Source: Psychromicrobium silvestre (lineage in GTDB: Bacteria; Actinomycetota; Actinomycetes; Actinomycetales; Micrococcaceae). Taken from it: a stretch of DNA of 64,000 nucleotides. Positions within the stretch are counted from its first letter, which is position 1; every line of letters starts with the position of its first letter. The notes under the pieces were generated by a model. That model worked only from the letters and a program-made list of their open reading frames with translations. It was not told the DNA's origin and did not search any database. The stretch is taken from positions 1,116,001 through 1,180,000 of the forward strand of contig NZ_JACBYQ010000001.1 in NCBI RefSeq assembly GCF_013408295.1. Direction: 5' to 3'. This document shows, piece by piece, positions 42,717-52,705 of this stretch. A program made the position numbers and the translations under genes.

Positions 42717-44033
42717 CTATAGCAAGCCGGACTCCGCTTTTATTTCCAGCACCTTGAGCGCTGCCGCATCCACCTTCTGGGCGAAGCCCGGATCCGTCTT
42801 AGCCCGTTGCAGCATCCCCTGATACATCTGAGGTAGTAAGGCTTGGTTGGTACACAACGCCATCGTGCCACCGGCCGCGATGAAATTAGCTCCCCTGCTC
42901 GCCACCGAGAAGGGTGAAAGCTGAACGGCATCGCAGATGTCATCGGAAACCACCATCCCGGTGAATCCAAGGTCACCGCGCAACATCTGGGTGATCACGG
43001 TGGGGGAAAACGGCGCGATATTGACCGAGTCGATCTTCGGGTAGAAGGCATTCGAAACCATCACCCAGCGAACGCCCTGCTTAATGGCATCTTGAAAGGG
43101 CAGCAAATAGGGATCATTGCGGCTGGTCACCGAGTCGGTCACCCCGCTCGCCACATCCGTATTGGCCGTCACCCTACCCAAACCCGGAAAATGCTTCACG
43201 GTAGGAGCCACTCCACCGGCCTCAAAGCCCAGGGCAACAGCCACCCCATGCGCAGAAACGGTCTGCGGGGTGTAACCGTACTGCCGATTGAAGTAACCGA
43301 TCGGCGCGTTCTGCGGCGCAAACCCCGCCGAGGGGACGGTATCTAGCACGGGAGCGAAGTTGACGTTCACCCCGGCTGCCGCGAGCTGCTGCCCCCAAAG
43401 AGTGGCATTCGTCTGTAATTGAGCCGGAGTCAGGGTTCCTTGTTCCAGCGCGGAGGGCATCGCTGAGAAGCCGGGACCGTTCATAATCTGTACCAGGCCA
43501 CCCTCCTGGTCGGTGGCGATGAATTGTTTGACTCCCCCGGTCGTCTTCGGCCCGACCGTCGATTTCAATTGCTCAACCACCCCGGCCACGGCTTGCACAC
43601 CGTCGTAGCCGCGACCGGAAAGGAAAACATTGCCCACGTGCATGGAGTTGAGGGCCGCCAGGGTATTGGCATCTGGACCGGATACTGGAGAGGAGACCAT
43701 CAGCAGCTGACCGACTTTCTGCTCCAGGGTCAGCGAGTTCAGCGTTTTCTGCGCGGCAGAAAGGGTAGCAGCAGCGGTCGACGGCGGCACAGACTGGGCG
43801 GGGCTGGAGGACGTCGCGTCGGTCCCCACCGGTGAGGACGTCGATGATGATGCCGGTGAGCTCTGAGCCGTCCCGTCCTGGCCGGAAGCTGAGCTAGCGC
43901 TGGAACCCGCGGAGGCCGCCGTCGTCGAACCTGCTCCTAGTAGCCCGGAGGAATTCACGCCTAAAACGACCACCAACAGCACCAGCAGGGCTACCACACA
44001 GCCACCGGCAATCAACCAGAATCGTCTCTTCAT
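42717..44033 (-). CDS. Glycoside hydrolase family 3 protein (NagZ/beta-hexosaminidase-like), membrane-anchored
   Basis: A 438-residue protein. An N-terminal transmembrane anchor (about residues 7-27) is followed by a Ser/Thr-rich linker to about residue 90, then a GH3 TIM barrel. Motifs are ATDQEGGLVQ near 174, KHFPGLGRVTANTDV near 279 and MVVSDD near 364, the last holding the catalytic aspartate. The KHFPG-x-G loop has Asn-Thr-Asp where NagZ enzymes have the catalytic His, a form common in actinobacteria. Probably cleaves muropeptide or other N-acetylhexosamine linkages outside the membrane. It overlaps the CtaG-like gene by 4 bp. Confidence 0.85.
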   Translation of the reverse strand: MKRRFWLIAGGCVVALLVLLVVVLGVNSSGLLGAGSTTAASAGSSASSASGQDGTAQSSPASSSTSSPVGTDATSSSPAQSVPPSTAAATLSAAQKTLNSLTLEQKVGQLLMVSSPVSGPDANTLAALNSMHVGNVFLSGRGYDGVQAVAGVVEQLKSTVGPKTTGGVKQFIATDQEGGLVQIMNGPGFSAMPSALEQGTLTPAQLQTNATLWGQQLAAAGVNVNFAPVLDTVPSAGFAPQNAPIGYFNRQYGYTPQTVSAHGVAVALGFEAGGVAPTVKHFPGLGRVTANTDVASGVTDSVTSRNDPYLLPFQDAIKQGVRWVMVSNAFYPKIDSVNIAPFSPTVITQMLRGDLGFTGMVVSDDICDAVQLSPFSVASRGANFIAAGGTMALCTNQALLPQMYQGMLQRAKTDPGFAQKVDAAALKVLEIKAESGLL

Positions 44034-44923
44034 CGTCCGGCCTGTCGTGAGCCGTCGAAACGTCGCAGATGCTCGGCGCTCAAGGCTTCCATTTCCTCAT
44101 CGCTCAGTTCATCCAGGTCCGCTCGTTCACGTTTGTCCATTTTAGAGAAGCGCATGAACATCAGGATCAGTAGTGGAAGGTCCGCGGCTTCGGCGATGAA
44201 CCACAGCCAGTCCCCCGCCAACTGCTGGTCCCTAAGCGGATTGGGGAACCACCCCGGATGTGCTCCAGCAACCGTCCCGGCCCCGTCCAGAACGCTCCCG
44301 GAAAGCCTCAGGAACACGCCGGGAACCGCATCGAGCAGCAGCTCGATAAAGGCAAAGAGCAACTCAAGCACAATCAAGGCGTTGACCGCGCGAGCGCCAG
44401 CCTCGGTAATTGGTAGCACTAGCAATAGCCCGAGCAGCGGAATCGCGACCGTAAGCGCCTCATCCAGGGGCCAGTTCAGTCGCGCCACCCCCGCCATCGG
44501 AGTGAGCATTGCGGAGAACAGCAGCAAGGCCAGCAAGGGTGCCACAAAGGCATTGGCAAAGAAGGCGAGCGGCCTGCGGCCAATCCGGGCTAATCCGTCC
44601 CGGAAGCCACCGGCTGGAATTGACGCTCTAAGCAGCGACAAGGGCTTGCCCAGAGCCAACAAGAGCGGAACCACGAAAAGTAGAAGCGCGAGCTTAATGG
44701 CGAAGGCCCAGCGCAGTGCGCCCGAATAGCTGCCCAGAAAACCGCAGCTGACCCAAAGATAGCTGCCCAGTCCAAGGACAAAGAACATCGCGGTCCGGCT
44801 CCACGGCCAGTTTCCCCGCTGTCGCAGCACGCCCCAGCCGTAAAGTACGGCAAGCACTAACGCGGTCCCCAGAGCCCAGGGATCTAACGTCGCACTGCTG
44901 AGGAATTCGCCGAACCCTGGCAT
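44030..44923 (-). CDS. Cytochrome c oxidase assembly protein (CtaG/caa3 family)
   Basis: A 297-residue integral membrane protein with about seven hydrophobic helices. GLGSYLWVSCGFLG, FAIKLALLLFVVPLLLALGKPLSLL and HPGWFPNPLRDQQLAGDWLWFIAEAADLPLLIL match CtaG_caa3-type proteins thought to help insert copper in cytochrome oxidase. The C-terminus is acidic (DELSDEEMEALSAEHL). It follows smpB without a gap and overlaps the GH3 gene. Confidence 0.82.
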   Translation of the reverse strand: MPGFGEFLSSATLDPWALGTALVLAVLYGWGVLRQRGNWPWSRTAMFFVLGLGSYLWVSCGFLGSYSGALRWAFAIKLALLLFVVPLLLALGKPLSLLRASIPAGGFRDGLARIGRRPLAFFANAFVAPLLALLLFSAMLTPMAGVARLNWPLDEALTVAIPLLGLLLVLPITEAGARAVNALIVLELLFAFIELLLDAVPGVFLRLSGSVLDGAGTVAGAHPGWFPNPLRDQQLAGDWLWFIAEAADLPLLILMFMRFSKMDKRERADLDELSDEEMEALSAEHLRRFDGSRQAGR

Positions 44924-45394
44924 TTAGCCGTGGTTCTTCTCACGCATGGCCCGTTGCGCTTCTCGACTGTCCTGAGCCTCACGCAAGGCCTGGCGCTTAT
45001 CGTATTCGCGTTTGCCCTTGGCTAAGCCGATTTCCACCTTGACTCTGCCGTCAAGGAAGTACAGCTGGAGCGGAATGATGGTGAATCCAGCCTCGCGCGT
45101 CTTGTGCGAGATCTTGATCAGTTCCGCCCGGTGCAGGAGTAATTTACGACGGCGGCGCGCACTGTGATTAGTCCAGGAACCGTTGAGATACTCGGGAATG
45201 TACACGGCCTCAAGCCATAATTCATCACCGTAGAAGGTCGCGAAGCCATCGGTCAGATTGGCCTTACCCTCACGCAGCGACTTGACCTCAGTACCCATCA
45301 AGGCCAGACCAGCTTCGTAGGTGTCTCCGACGTGGTAGTCGTGTCGCGCCTTACGATTGGTGGCCACTACCTTCCGGCCACTTTCCTTTGGCAC
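44924..45394 (-). CDS. smpB: SsrA-binding protein SmpB
   Basis: A 156-residue protein, the partner of tmRNA in ribosome rescue. VVATNRKARHDYHVGDTYEAGL and GTEVKSLREGKANLTDGF start the OB fold, NGSWTNHSARRRRKLLLH is the tRNA-binding patch, and the C-terminal tail (KGKREYDKRQALREAQDSRE) is the basic helix that reads the empty mRNA channel. AAGGAG precedes the ATG. Upstream is an M23 hydrolase of the ftsEX set. Confidence 0.96.
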   Translation of the reverse strand: MPKESGRKVVATNRKARHDYHVGDTYEAGLALMGTEVKSLREGKANLTDGFATFYGDELWLEAVYIPEYLNGSWTNHSARRRRKLLLHRAELIKISHKTREAGFTIIPLQLYFLDGRVKVEIGLAKGKREYDKRQALREAQDSREAQRAMREKNHG

Positions 45395-45440
45395 AGCAGA
45401 ACTCCTTCTTCTTCGCGGGAAACTCTAGTCTACTCCCTGC

Positions 45441-46802
45441 TTAAAGCAGCCCGGAAGGATCGACTGGCTGCCCGTTGACCCAGGTCTCGAAGTGCGCGTG
45501 GCAACCCGTGGAGTTACCTGTGCCGCCGCTATAGGCGATGATGTCGCCGCGGTTGACGTGTTGGCCCACCGAAACTGCTACCGAGGAGTTGTGGTAGTAA
45601 ACCGTGGTCAGCGCATTTCCCTGCACCACGCCATGATCGATGTGTACCGTGAAGCCACCACCATTATTGAGCCAGCCGGCAACTGCAATGGTGCCCGCCG
45701 CGGGGGCACGCACCGCCGTGCCGCACGGTACCCCGTAGTCAATGCCGGTGTGCAGGTAGGAGCCGGTGCCATTGAAGTCGATGGTGCCCGGGGGTACCAA
45801 TCGCCAGCCCCAGCCCGAGGTGATCGGGAACCCCGCGAAGGGCGAAACCAGGCCGAAGGCCGAAGGGTTTCCGAGTGGCGGCGCTTGGTAATTGTTATTG
45901 CCCGCTGCTTTGGCTGCGGCCGCTGCTGCTGCAGCGGCGGCCTCGCGAGCCTTTCGTGCGCGCTCGGCGATCTGGGCAGCAACATTGTCCTGCTGAGTCT
46001 TCACCGCGGCGAGCTTCGCTTGAATCTGCGGCTTCTTAGCATTCAGCTCTTTGCTCAAGGCGGCGGTATCCGCGACCAATTTATCGAGCTTGGCCTTCTG
46101 TGCGGCGGCTTCGTCCTGGGCTGCCTTCTCGGCGATCAGGGCAGCATCGGCTTTTGCTTTGAGGTCCTTGATCTCGGCTTCCACGGCTGTCAGCCGGGCC
46201 TGCGAGTTCACGTTCACCGCATTTTGTTGATTCAGGTTGCTGAGCGTGGTGGTCTGGCTGCGCATCGCTTGGTCTGCCAGACTGAGCCCATCAACCAGGT
46301 CCGCGCTGTCGGAGCCCAGGAACAAACTCAGGCCGGTAGGCAGCCCACCCGACTTATAGGATTGCGCGGCGATTTGGCCAATAATCTTCTGCGAATCCTT
46401 GGCTTTCTGCTGATCAGAGGCGATCTGCGCAGTGATCTTATCCTTGTTCTGCTGGGCTAGATCCACCCTGGCAGCCAGGGATTCCACCTCACCGGTGGCG
46501 GCTGCAACCCTGTTCTGTGCAGCGGCTAGCGCCTGCTGGGCACCGGGAAGCATCCCGGTGTAAAGGGTGAGATTAGCGGCCGATTTCGCGATACCAGCGT
46601 CAACGAATTCCAGGGATGACTGAACCTCATCGGCTTGCTGCTGCAGTGTGCTGGCCTGATCGTCCAGGTTATCTGCCTGCGCTGGTGCCGCCGATAAGAA
46701 CACCGGAATCACCAGTCCGAAAACCAAGCCTGCAGTACCGCTGAGGCTAAGCGCGCGCTGAAGTACCGACGTCGCCCGCTTCTTTGGTTCCATTGTTCGC
46801 AT
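45441..46802 (-). CDS. Secreted M23 peptidoglycan endopeptidase with coiled coil (EnvC/PcsB-like, FtsEX partner)
   Basis: A 453-residue protein. A signal peptide ends near AQA (residue 43); residues about 45-300 are a long coiled coil (repeated Gln/Ala/Lys heptads, ending in an alanine run); the LytM domain holds HTGIDYG near 348 and the CHAHFE motif near 436, so zinc ligands are complete and the enzyme is likely active. FtsEX in other bacteria opens such coiled-coil hydrolases during division. The gene begins 36 bp after ftsX on the same strand, a strong hint of the same control. Confidence 0.92.
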   Translation of the reverse strand: MRTMEPKKRATSVLQRALSLSGTAGLVFGLVIPVFLSAAPAQADNLDDQASTLQQQADEVQSSLEFVDAGIAKSAANLTLYTGMLPGAQQALAAAQNRVAAATGEVESLAARVDLAQQNKDKITAQIASDQQKAKDSQKIIGQIAAQSYKSGGLPTGLSLFLGSDSADLVDGLSLADQAMRSQTTTLSNLNQQNAVNVNSQARLTAVEAEIKDLKAKADAALIAEKAAQDEAAAQKAKLDKLVADTAALSKELNAKKPQIQAKLAAVKTQQDNVAAQIAERARKAREAAAAAAAAAAKAAGNNNYQAPPLGNPSAFGLVSPFAGFPITSGWGWRLVPPGTIDFNGTGSYLHTGIDYGVPCGTAVRAPAAGTIAVAGWLNNGGGFTVHIDHGVVQGNALTTVYYHNSSVAVSVGQHVNRGDIIAYSGGTGNSTGCHAHFETWVNGQPVDPSGLL

Positions 46803-46838
46803 GGTCAGTCTCTCCGAGCAATCGTTGTACTAGACATA

Positions 46839-47753
46839 TTAGACCTTCAAGTGCTTCCTGAGACTTAGCCAGGAGGACAATCCCGCAATCACAATGCTCA
46901 GACCGATCAGGATGGGGCCTACCCACCACACCTGAGCCACCGAAATAAAGGCAACCCCCGGGTTCGCCGGAACAAAAACGTCCTGGATGGCGAACTTAGT
47001 AAAGGCCCATAGCGCCACGCAAGCCAACCCCGCACCGATCACGGCCGCGATTACGCCCTCAAGAATGAAGGGCAATTGGACCACCGACTTAGAAGCGCCG
47101 ACCAATCGCATAATGCCGGTTTCACGCCTTCGGCTAAAGGCCGAAAGCCGAATGGTGGTGGCCACCAGCAGAGCGGCTGCCACGGTCATCAAGGTCGCGA
47201 TGGACACCGCGAACCAGGTGGCACCGTTCATCACCTTGAAAAGCGGCTCCAGGACCTTCCGCTGATCCACCACCTGATCCACACCCGGCACGGAGGAGAA
47301 CCGCTCCTGGAAAATCGAGTATTTCTCCGGATCCGTCAGCCCAATCCGGAACGAGGCCTGTAGCTGATCGACGGTGATGGAGCCATCCAGCGGCGAATCC
47401 TTGTACTGCTCGTGGAAGTGCTGAAGGGCTTCGTCTTGAGTTTCAAATTGCGAGTTCTTCACGTACTGCTTGATGTCCGGAGCGTCCAGCAGCGTTTGAA
47501 TGTTCTTCTTCTGCTCATCGGTTACCGCGCCGGCCGCGCAAGACGGGCTGGCCGAATCCTTATTGCAGAGGAAGATCGAGACCTGAATGCGGTCGTACCA
47601 GTAACCCTTCATCACATCGATCTGCTTCTGCAGCATGAAGGCAGCGCCAACGAAGGTGAGCGAGACCAGGGTAACCAAAATGACGGAGATAACCATCGAC
47701 ATATTGCGGCGTAAGCCGGAGCCGATTTCGCCAAGGATGAAGCCGAGTCTCAT
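46839..47753 (-). CDS. ftsX: Cell-division ABC-type permease FtsX
   Basis: A 304-residue membrane protein. One transmembrane helix near residues 20-42, a large extracellular domain (about 45-170), then three more helices (173-195, 225-250, 270-300). The intracellular motif [17 protein letters not shown] is typical of FtsX. It transmits ATP hydrolysis by FtsE to an extracellular wall hydrolase, here probably the M23 protein encoded next. It overlaps ftsE by 4 bp. Confidence 0.95.
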   Translation of the reverse strand: MRLGFILGEIGSGLRRNMSMVISVILVTLVSLTFVGAAFMLQKQIDVMKGYWYDRIQVSIFLCNKDSASPSCAAGAVTDEQKKNIQTLLDAPDIKQYVKNSQFETQDEALQHFHEQYKDSPLDGSITVDQLQASFRIGLTDPEKYSIFQERFSSVPGVDQVVDQRKVLEPLFKVMNGATWFAVSIATLMTVAAALLVATTIRLSAFSRRRETGIMRLVGASKSVVQLPFILEGVIAAVIGAGLACVALWAFTKFAIQDVFVPANPGVAFISVAQVWWVGPILIGLSIVIAGLSSWLSLRKHLKV

Positions 47754-48487
47754 TTCTGATCTCCTGCTTCTTCGGTGGCATCGACGGTTTCGACCTTGGG
47801 GATCATCGAGGTGTACAGCGCTTTCGCTTCGTCGCGGACAATCACGCCATTGCGCAATTCGATCACCCGCTTGCGGTATTGGTTGACGATATCGTCATCG
47901 TGCGTGGCCATCACCACGGTGGTGCCATTCTGATTAATTTTGTCTAGGACTTTCATAATGCCTAGCGAGGTTTCCGGGTCCAGGTTTCCGGTGGGCTCAT
48001 CGGCCAGCAAGATCCCCGGCTTGTTCACCACGGCGCGGGCAATGGCCACTCGCTGCTGCTCACCGCCGGAGAGTTCGTGCGGCATCCGATTCTCTTTGCC
48101 CTGCAGCCCGACGGTTTTGAGCACCTCGGGAACGGTTTCCCGGATCACGCTACGGTTGCTTCCGATCACCTGCATGGCAAAGGCCACATTGGCGAACACG
48201 GTCTTCTGCGGGAGCAAGCGGAAGTCTTGGAAAACCACTCCGATTCCGCGCCTTAGCTTAGGCACTCGCCAGGAGGAAATATGTGCCACGTTCTGGCCGG
48301 CCACGTATACGGTGCCGCTGGAAGCCCGATCCTCCTTGAGGACCAGGCGGAGGAAGGTTGATTTACCCGAGCCGGAAGCACCGACCAGGAAGGCGAATTC
48401 ACCGCGGTCGATCTCCAGAGAAACTTTGTCCAAAGCTGGACGGCTTTTCCGGTCATAGACCTTGGTGACAGTGTCAAAACGAATCAT
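47750..48487 (-). CDS. ftsE: Cell-division ATP-binding protein FtsE
   Basis: A 245-residue ABC ATPase. Walker A is [13 protein letters not shown] (about residue 36), signature [15 protein letters not shown], Walker [14 protein letters not shown], and the switch histidine is in MATHD. It is slightly longer than usual, with a 20-residue acidic tail. Moves with FtsX; order prfB-ftsE-ftsX-hydrolase-smpB is conserved in actinobacteria. Confidence 0.96.
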   Translation of the reverse strand: MIRFDTVTKVYDRKSRPALDKVSLEIDRGEFAFLVGASGSGKSTFLRLVLKEDRASSGTVYVAGQNVAHISSWRVPKLRRGIGVVFQDFRLLPQKTVFANVAFAMQVIGSNRSVIRETVPEVLKTVGLQGKENRMPHELSGGEQQRVAIARAVVNKPGILLADEPTGNLDPETSLGIMKVLDKINQNGTTVVMATHDDDIVNQYRKRVIELRNGVIVRDEAKALYTSMIPKVETVDATEEAGDQK

Positions 48488-48607
48488 GGCTCTTTTTTCA
48501 CCCAGTGGTACGCCGGTAGCTGGGCAGGGATCGGGGAAGAGTCCACCGGCTTTTCGACTATAGGCATCCCTGGGTGACTATTCACCGGACTCGGCTCGGT
48601 GTGTCGG

Positions 48608-48635
48608 CGAATTAGCCCCTCAAACACAGCTAATT
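48608..48635 (-). terminator. Possible hairpin between prfB and ftsE
   Basis: Arms GAATTAGC (48608-48615) and GCTAATTC (48628-48635), 12-nt loop, 38 bp past the prfB stop. Short stem and no T run, so a weak call. The rest of the 186-bp gap holds a TATAGT-like sequence but no clear promoter. Confidence 0.35.
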
Positions 48636-48673
48636 CCCGCGTTTGAAGCCCTATCGGCGCCTAAGCCGTTGAA

Positions 48674-49789
48674 CTACTGCGCAGCGTTGCGCTGGTTGGC
48701 TCGCCAGCGGATACCCGCGTCAATGAAGTCATCGATCTCACCGTCTAAGACCCCCGAGGTGTTGCCCACTTCATGCTCGGTACGCAGGTCCTTCACCATC
48801 TGATACGGATTCAAGACATAAGAGCGCATTTGATCGCCCCAGGAGGCTTTGACGTCCCCCGCAAGCGCCTTCTTCTCCGCGTCTTCCTCTTGCTTTTTGA
48901 GCAAGAGCAGCCGTGATTGCAGCACTCGCAACGCGGCGGCCCGGTTCTGCAACTGGGATTTTTCGTTCTGCATCGAGACCACGGTGCCGGTAGGCAAGTG
49001 GGTGAGACGCACCGCGGAGTCCGTGGTGTTGACGGATTGCCCACCTGGGCCCGAGGAACGGAAAACATCTACCCGAATATCGTTCTCCGGGATTTCAATG
49101 CTGTCGGTCTGTTCGATCAGCGGGATAACTTCGACGGCGGCAAAGGAGGTCTGCCTGCGGCCCTGGTTATCGAAGGGGCTGATTCGGACCAGGCGATGGG
49201 TTCCGGCCTCAACGCTCAAGGTGCCGAAGGCATAAGGCGCCTTGACTTCGAACGTTGCGGATTTAAGACCGGCTTCTTCGGCATAGGAGGTGTCCAGGAT
49301 CTGGGTTGAATAGCCGTGGCGCTCAGCCCAGCGCAGATACATCCGGAGCAGCATCTCGGCAAAATCAGCGGCATCCACGCCACCCGCACCGGAGCGGATA
49401 GTCACCACGGCTTCACGTTCGTCGTACTCCCCCGCCAGCAGAGTGGTGACCTCAAGTTCTTGCAGGGACTTCTGCAGTTTGCCCAGTTCACTGACCGCAT
49501 CGGCCAGCGCATCGCCGTCGTGCTCCGATTCAGCCAGCTCGACCAAGACTTCCAGATCGTCAATTCGTGATTCGAGGGTTTCTAGACGCTCCAATTTAGA
49601 TTGGGCGTGGGAAAGCCTGGAGGTGACTTTCTGCGCCTTGGCCGGATCATCCCAAAGATCAGGGACGCCTGCTTCGGCAGAGAGTTCCTCGATTTCCCGG
49701 CGCAGCGAAGCTGCGTCAACCACCCGCTCGATGGATTCGTAGGTAGCACGCAGGGTGCGGATCTCTGCCGGAAAATCGATATCAGCCAT
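48674..49789 (-). CDS. prfB: Peptide chain release factor 2
   Basis: A 371-residue class I release factor for UGA and UAA. The SPF anticodon-like tripeptide is in [13 protein letters not shown], and the catalytic GGQ is in [16 protein letters not shown]. The gene is read in one frame: there is no in-frame UGA near codon 26 as in the autoregulated frameshift version of E. coli. TAAGCT ends 8 nt before the ATG and there is no strong Shine-Dalgarno. Confidence 0.96.
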   Translation of the reverse strand: MADIDFPAEIRTLRATYESIERVVDAASLRREIEELSAEAGVPDLWDDPAKAQKVTSRLSHAQSKLERLETLESRIDDLEVLVELAESEHDGDALADAVSELGKLQKSLQELEVTTLLAGEYDEREAVVTIRSGAGGVDAADFAEMLLRMYLRWAERHGYSTQILDTSYAEEAGLKSATFEVKAPYAFGTLSVEAGTHRLVRISPFDNQGRRQTSFAAVEVIPLIEQTDSIEIPENDIRVDVFRSSGPGGQSVNTTDSAVRLTHLPTGTVVSMQNEKSQLQNRAAALRVLQSRLLLLKKQEEDAEKKALAGDVKASWGDQMRSYVLNPYQMVKDLRTEHEVGNTSGVLDGEIDDFIDAGIRWRANQRNAAQ

Positions 49790-49969
49790 GATCTTCTAGC
49801 TTAGGGCATCGGTGAAGCATCCCTTCGCTATCTATGCTTGGAGGTCTCCTGCCACGAGTCTCGAATCCAGCTGATGCGAATGAGTACCTCCGGACTTCTA
49901 CCTCATTAGTAACACTGTTAACTCTGGCCACGTCTGCAACAGAGATGTTACCCTTGAGGTCGCCATCAT

Positions 49970-49993
49970 GAGCCGTTTCTAAGGGAACGGCTC
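49970..49993 (+). promoter_or_regulatory. Leader hairpin upstream of the GH25 gene
   Basis: GAGCCGTT (49970-49977) pairs with AACGGCTC (49986-49993), 8-nt loop, 18 bp before the start codon and just upstream of its GGAG. It is not followed by T. It could be part of a larger structured leader (49905-50000), but I do not recognise a riboswitch class. The remaining 220-bp divergent gap from prfB shows no gene. Confidence 0.35.
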
Positions 49994-50011
49994 AAGCCAC
50001 CGGAGTGACTT

Positions 50012-51703
50012 ATGAATTCAGACAAGCAAGTAACTGCCACCCGGCTCAGCCGATCAATAAGCTACGGCGGGGTGCTCGCCGTCGGCTGCCTCCTCGGATC
50101 GCTCCTCCTCAATATTCCTACCGCGCAGGCCGATACCCAGGCTCCGCCAGTCGATTTGACTGCTCTGGCAAAGGAGATCGGCACCAACGGTGCCCATATG
50201 GGCCAAAGTATTCCCGCTCAGCCCAGCTCGCAAATCTCATCGAGACTTGCAGCGCCGCAAGCTGCTACGGCCACGAGCACCTGGACAGCCCCAGGAGTCC
50301 AAGGTTTAGACGTCAGTGGGTACCAGCCGAACGTCAACTGGGCGACTCAATACAGCATGGGAGCTCGATTTGCCTACGTCAAGGCAACCGAGGGAATCAA
50401 CTTCACTAGTTCAAGTTTCAGTTCCCAGTACACAGGTTCTTATAACGCCGGAATGATTCGGGGCGCCTACCATTTCGCCCTCCCCTCTGCTTCCACGGCA
50501 GTGGCTCAAGCCGACTACTTCGTTAACAACGGTGGCGGCTGGAGTTCCGATGGCCGAACGATGCCACCGCTGCTGGATATTGAGTACAACCCCTACACTT
50601 CTCTGGGTAATAGCTGTTACAACATGAGTGCCTCAGCCCTGGTGAGCTGGATCCGCGACTTCTCTAGTCGTGTCCAGGTCCGGACCGGTCGGCTGCCGAT
50701 GATCTATACCACTACTGATTGGTGGAAGACCTGTACCGGAAACTCGGGAGCTTTCTCCAATCAGCCACTACACATTGCCGCCTATAACAATGTCGGTCCA
50801 GCCCCGTTGCCCAATGGCTGGTCTACCTATAGCGTGTGGCAGTACAGCGCAACGGGTCCCTTCGACGGCGATTCCAACGCTTGGAACGGCAGCTACGACA
50901 ATCTGAAGAAATTTGCCGCCGCGGCCAATGCGGTGCCTACGACGCCTACCGGTCCTTCGATTAAGTCGCCAGGAGATGTAGTCGCAGCCGATTCGAGCGG
51001 CGTTCTTTGGGACTATCCCGCGACGGGAACCACGAGCGTGGGATCGCGTAAGAAGATTGGTACTGGCTGGCTCGGGGTTCGTTCGTTGAATGTCATCGAT
51101 TGGAATGCCGATGGGACACTCGACATCGTGGCCCAATGGACTAGTGGGAAGGTCAATGTTTACCTGGGCGCCTCCGTTGGAGGCTTCAGCGCTGGTCCGG
51201 TGCTCGCGAGTTCCGGATGGTCAAGGAATCAACTCACAATCGGCTATTGGCTGACCGCAAGCAACTACCCTCAGGTTCTAAGCAGAGAACCGTCCGGAAC
51301 ACTGCGACTTTGGCGTGCGTCAGGAAAGGGGTTTGCTTCCTCTAGCCAAGTTGGGCAGGGCTGGACCGGACTGAATACCACCATGGTTGATTTCGACAGC
51401 GACGGCAATCAGGATCTGCTGGCTCAAAGTTCGAATGGCACCCTGCGGCTATATCGTTCAAACGGTGCCGGCAACTTCATCTCAGAGACCAGGAAAATCG
51501 TCGGCTCTGGCTGGAACAGCATGACCAGCATAAGCGTTTCCTCGGATTTTGCGGGCAAAGGCAGCCTCGGGCTTATCGCCCGAGCAAGAGATGGCAAGCT
51601 CTACTATTATCCGGTACTCGGCAGCTATCGTTGGGGCCCTCGTACACTGTTCGGTAGCGGGTGGGGTCCATACGTGATCGCCGGCGGGGAAAAGATCAAC
51701 TAG
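50012..51703 (+). CDS. Secreted GH25 lysozyme with C-terminal FG-GAP-like repeats
   Basis: A 563-residue secreted muramidase. A signal peptide (about residues 1-41, cut after AQA) is followed by a linker, then the GH25 domain (about 96-305) with GLDVSGYQPN near residue 99, YVKATEG and the catalytic LLDIEY near residue 187. About residues 315-563 are repeats such as DFDSDGNQDLLAQSSNG and DSSGVLWDYP, VCBS/FG-GAP-like propeller blades seen in many actinobacterial secreted hydrolases, likely binding wall or polysaccharide. GGAG lies before the ATG. Confidence 0.92.
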   Translation: MNSDKQVTATRLSRSISYGGVLAVGCLLGSLLLNIPTAQADTQAPPVDLTALAKEIGTNGAHMGQSIPAQPSSQISSRLAAPQAATATSTWTAPGVQGLDVSGYQPNVNWATQYSMGARFAYVKATEGINFTSSSFSSQYTGSYNAGMIRGAYHFALPSASTAVAQADYFVNNGGGWSSDGRTMPPLLDIEYNPYTSLGNSCYNMSASALVSWIRDFSSRVQVRTGRLPMIYTTTDWWKTCTGNSGAFSNQPLHIAAYNNVGPAPLPNGWSTYSVWQYSATGPFDGDSNAWNGSYDNLKKFAAAANAVPTTPTGPSIKSPGDVVAADSSGVLWDYPATGTTSVGSRKKIGTGWLGVRSLNVIDWNADGTLDIVAQWTSGKVNVYLGASVGGFSAGPVLASSGWSRNQLTIGYWLTASNYPQVLSREPSGTLRLWRASGKGFASSSQVGQGWTGLNTTMVDFDSDGNQDLLAQSSNGTLRLYRSNGAGNFISETRKIVGSGWNSMTSISVSSDFAGKGSLGLIARARDGKLYYYPVLGSYRWGPRTLFGSGWGPYVIAGGEKIN

Positions 51704-52705
51704 TCCACTATCTTATTGCAAAGATTTTGACTGGATGATCGACTCCATAATTCCTAAACAGCAATCTTTTAGCTGTCTTAAACGGGCGAAATATTTATTT
51801 AAATTCATGGAAAGCGGATTTAAAAAAATATCGCTACAGTAATCTCTTATTCATAAATCTGAAACTCCCGAAGAGAACAAAGGCTCACTTCCGATTAGAA
51901 TTTTTTCTTCCTTGTGCTCTTAGGAGGGTTCATCGGGGTTGGGACGGGCTAACTAAGCTTCGATCCGTACGAAGATCGTTCGGCCGAGTTAGTGGCGACT
52001 CGGCTAAAGGTACTAGTCAAGAAGTTCGCGTTGCACTGTGGATCAGAAAGATTCCATCATCGAGCTATCGATGCTAGAGGCAACTCTAGATTCAATACAT
52101 CCAAGACCGCAGCGGGTTAGAGCTTCCCTTCGCTAGGCTTCGCCAGGTCCTAACCAGTCGCCAGCTCTTCGACAGAGCTATCAGAATGAACGACAAACAT
52201 TCCGGATTCCTTCCTAGACGGCCATCGACACCTAGCTCAAGACGTCCTCCGAACGTAGCTGGCTTTCTCAGCCGCAACTTCATACACGACATACTCGACG
52301 AGAGCAGCGTCGGAGGTGCGACACAGAGTCGGGTTGGTGGTGTTTGGAGGGGTTTCCTCTTCAGTGGTTTGGGGAGGGTGTTGGTAATGGAGGTGATGTT
52401 CGTATTTTCTTGGGGTGGGCCGGAGGGCTCAAGCCGTTCGCGGCGAAAACTTCCAGTCACTTCCAACAAAACTTCCAATCAATCTTTGCAAATGCTGTGA
52501 GTTAGCCAGGTAGATTTGATGAGTACGGGAAGGTTTGAAGTTAGTGACGAGCAAGAGGGACGCGCGGAACTGATCTTCGATTTCACCTGCTCGTGCTGTC
52601 GGTGGGAGCTGTTAGCTTGATCCACCATGACCCCGATTCGCCGGGGCATCTGTTCTATTCGCACTCAACTCACCTTGATGACGCTTGTCATCTGAAAGAG
52701 GAAAT
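51704..52705. other. Gene-poor, AT-rich kilobase with no recognisable gene
   Basis: About 1 kb. Around 51790-51850 it is strongly AT-rich (GAAATATTTATTTAAATTC, then a run of A) against a high-GC genome. Open frames of about 100 codons exist on both strands near 52100-52500, but neither has a ribosome site, codon pattern or motif I trust. A 33-codon frame at 52519-52620 encodes a Cys-rich end. Near the next gene are two hairpins, CCCCG/CGGGG (52631-52646) and GATGAC/GTCATC (52677-52692), the latter just upstream of its GAGGAAAT. Confidence 0.6.

Noticed and set aside
48674-49789. Programmed +1 frameshift in prfB
   Set aside because: The frame is continuous from ATG to stop with no internal UGA.
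49905-50000. c-di-AMP (ydaO) or other riboswitch before the GH25 gene
   Set aside because: Position before a wall hydrolase fits, but the conserved ydaO core elements are not there; only a simple hairpin can be supported.
52092-52500. Overlapping open frames of about 100-130 codons on both strands near 52.1-52.5 kb
   Set aside because: No ribosome site, no motif, low-complexity or basic composition, and each is the mirror of the other; no transposase or phage motifs were found. Treated as non-coding.
52519-52620. A 33-codon frame ending in a Cys-rich segment (FDFTCSCCRWELLA)
   Set aside because: Weak AGG site only, no known family, and too short to support without conservation data.
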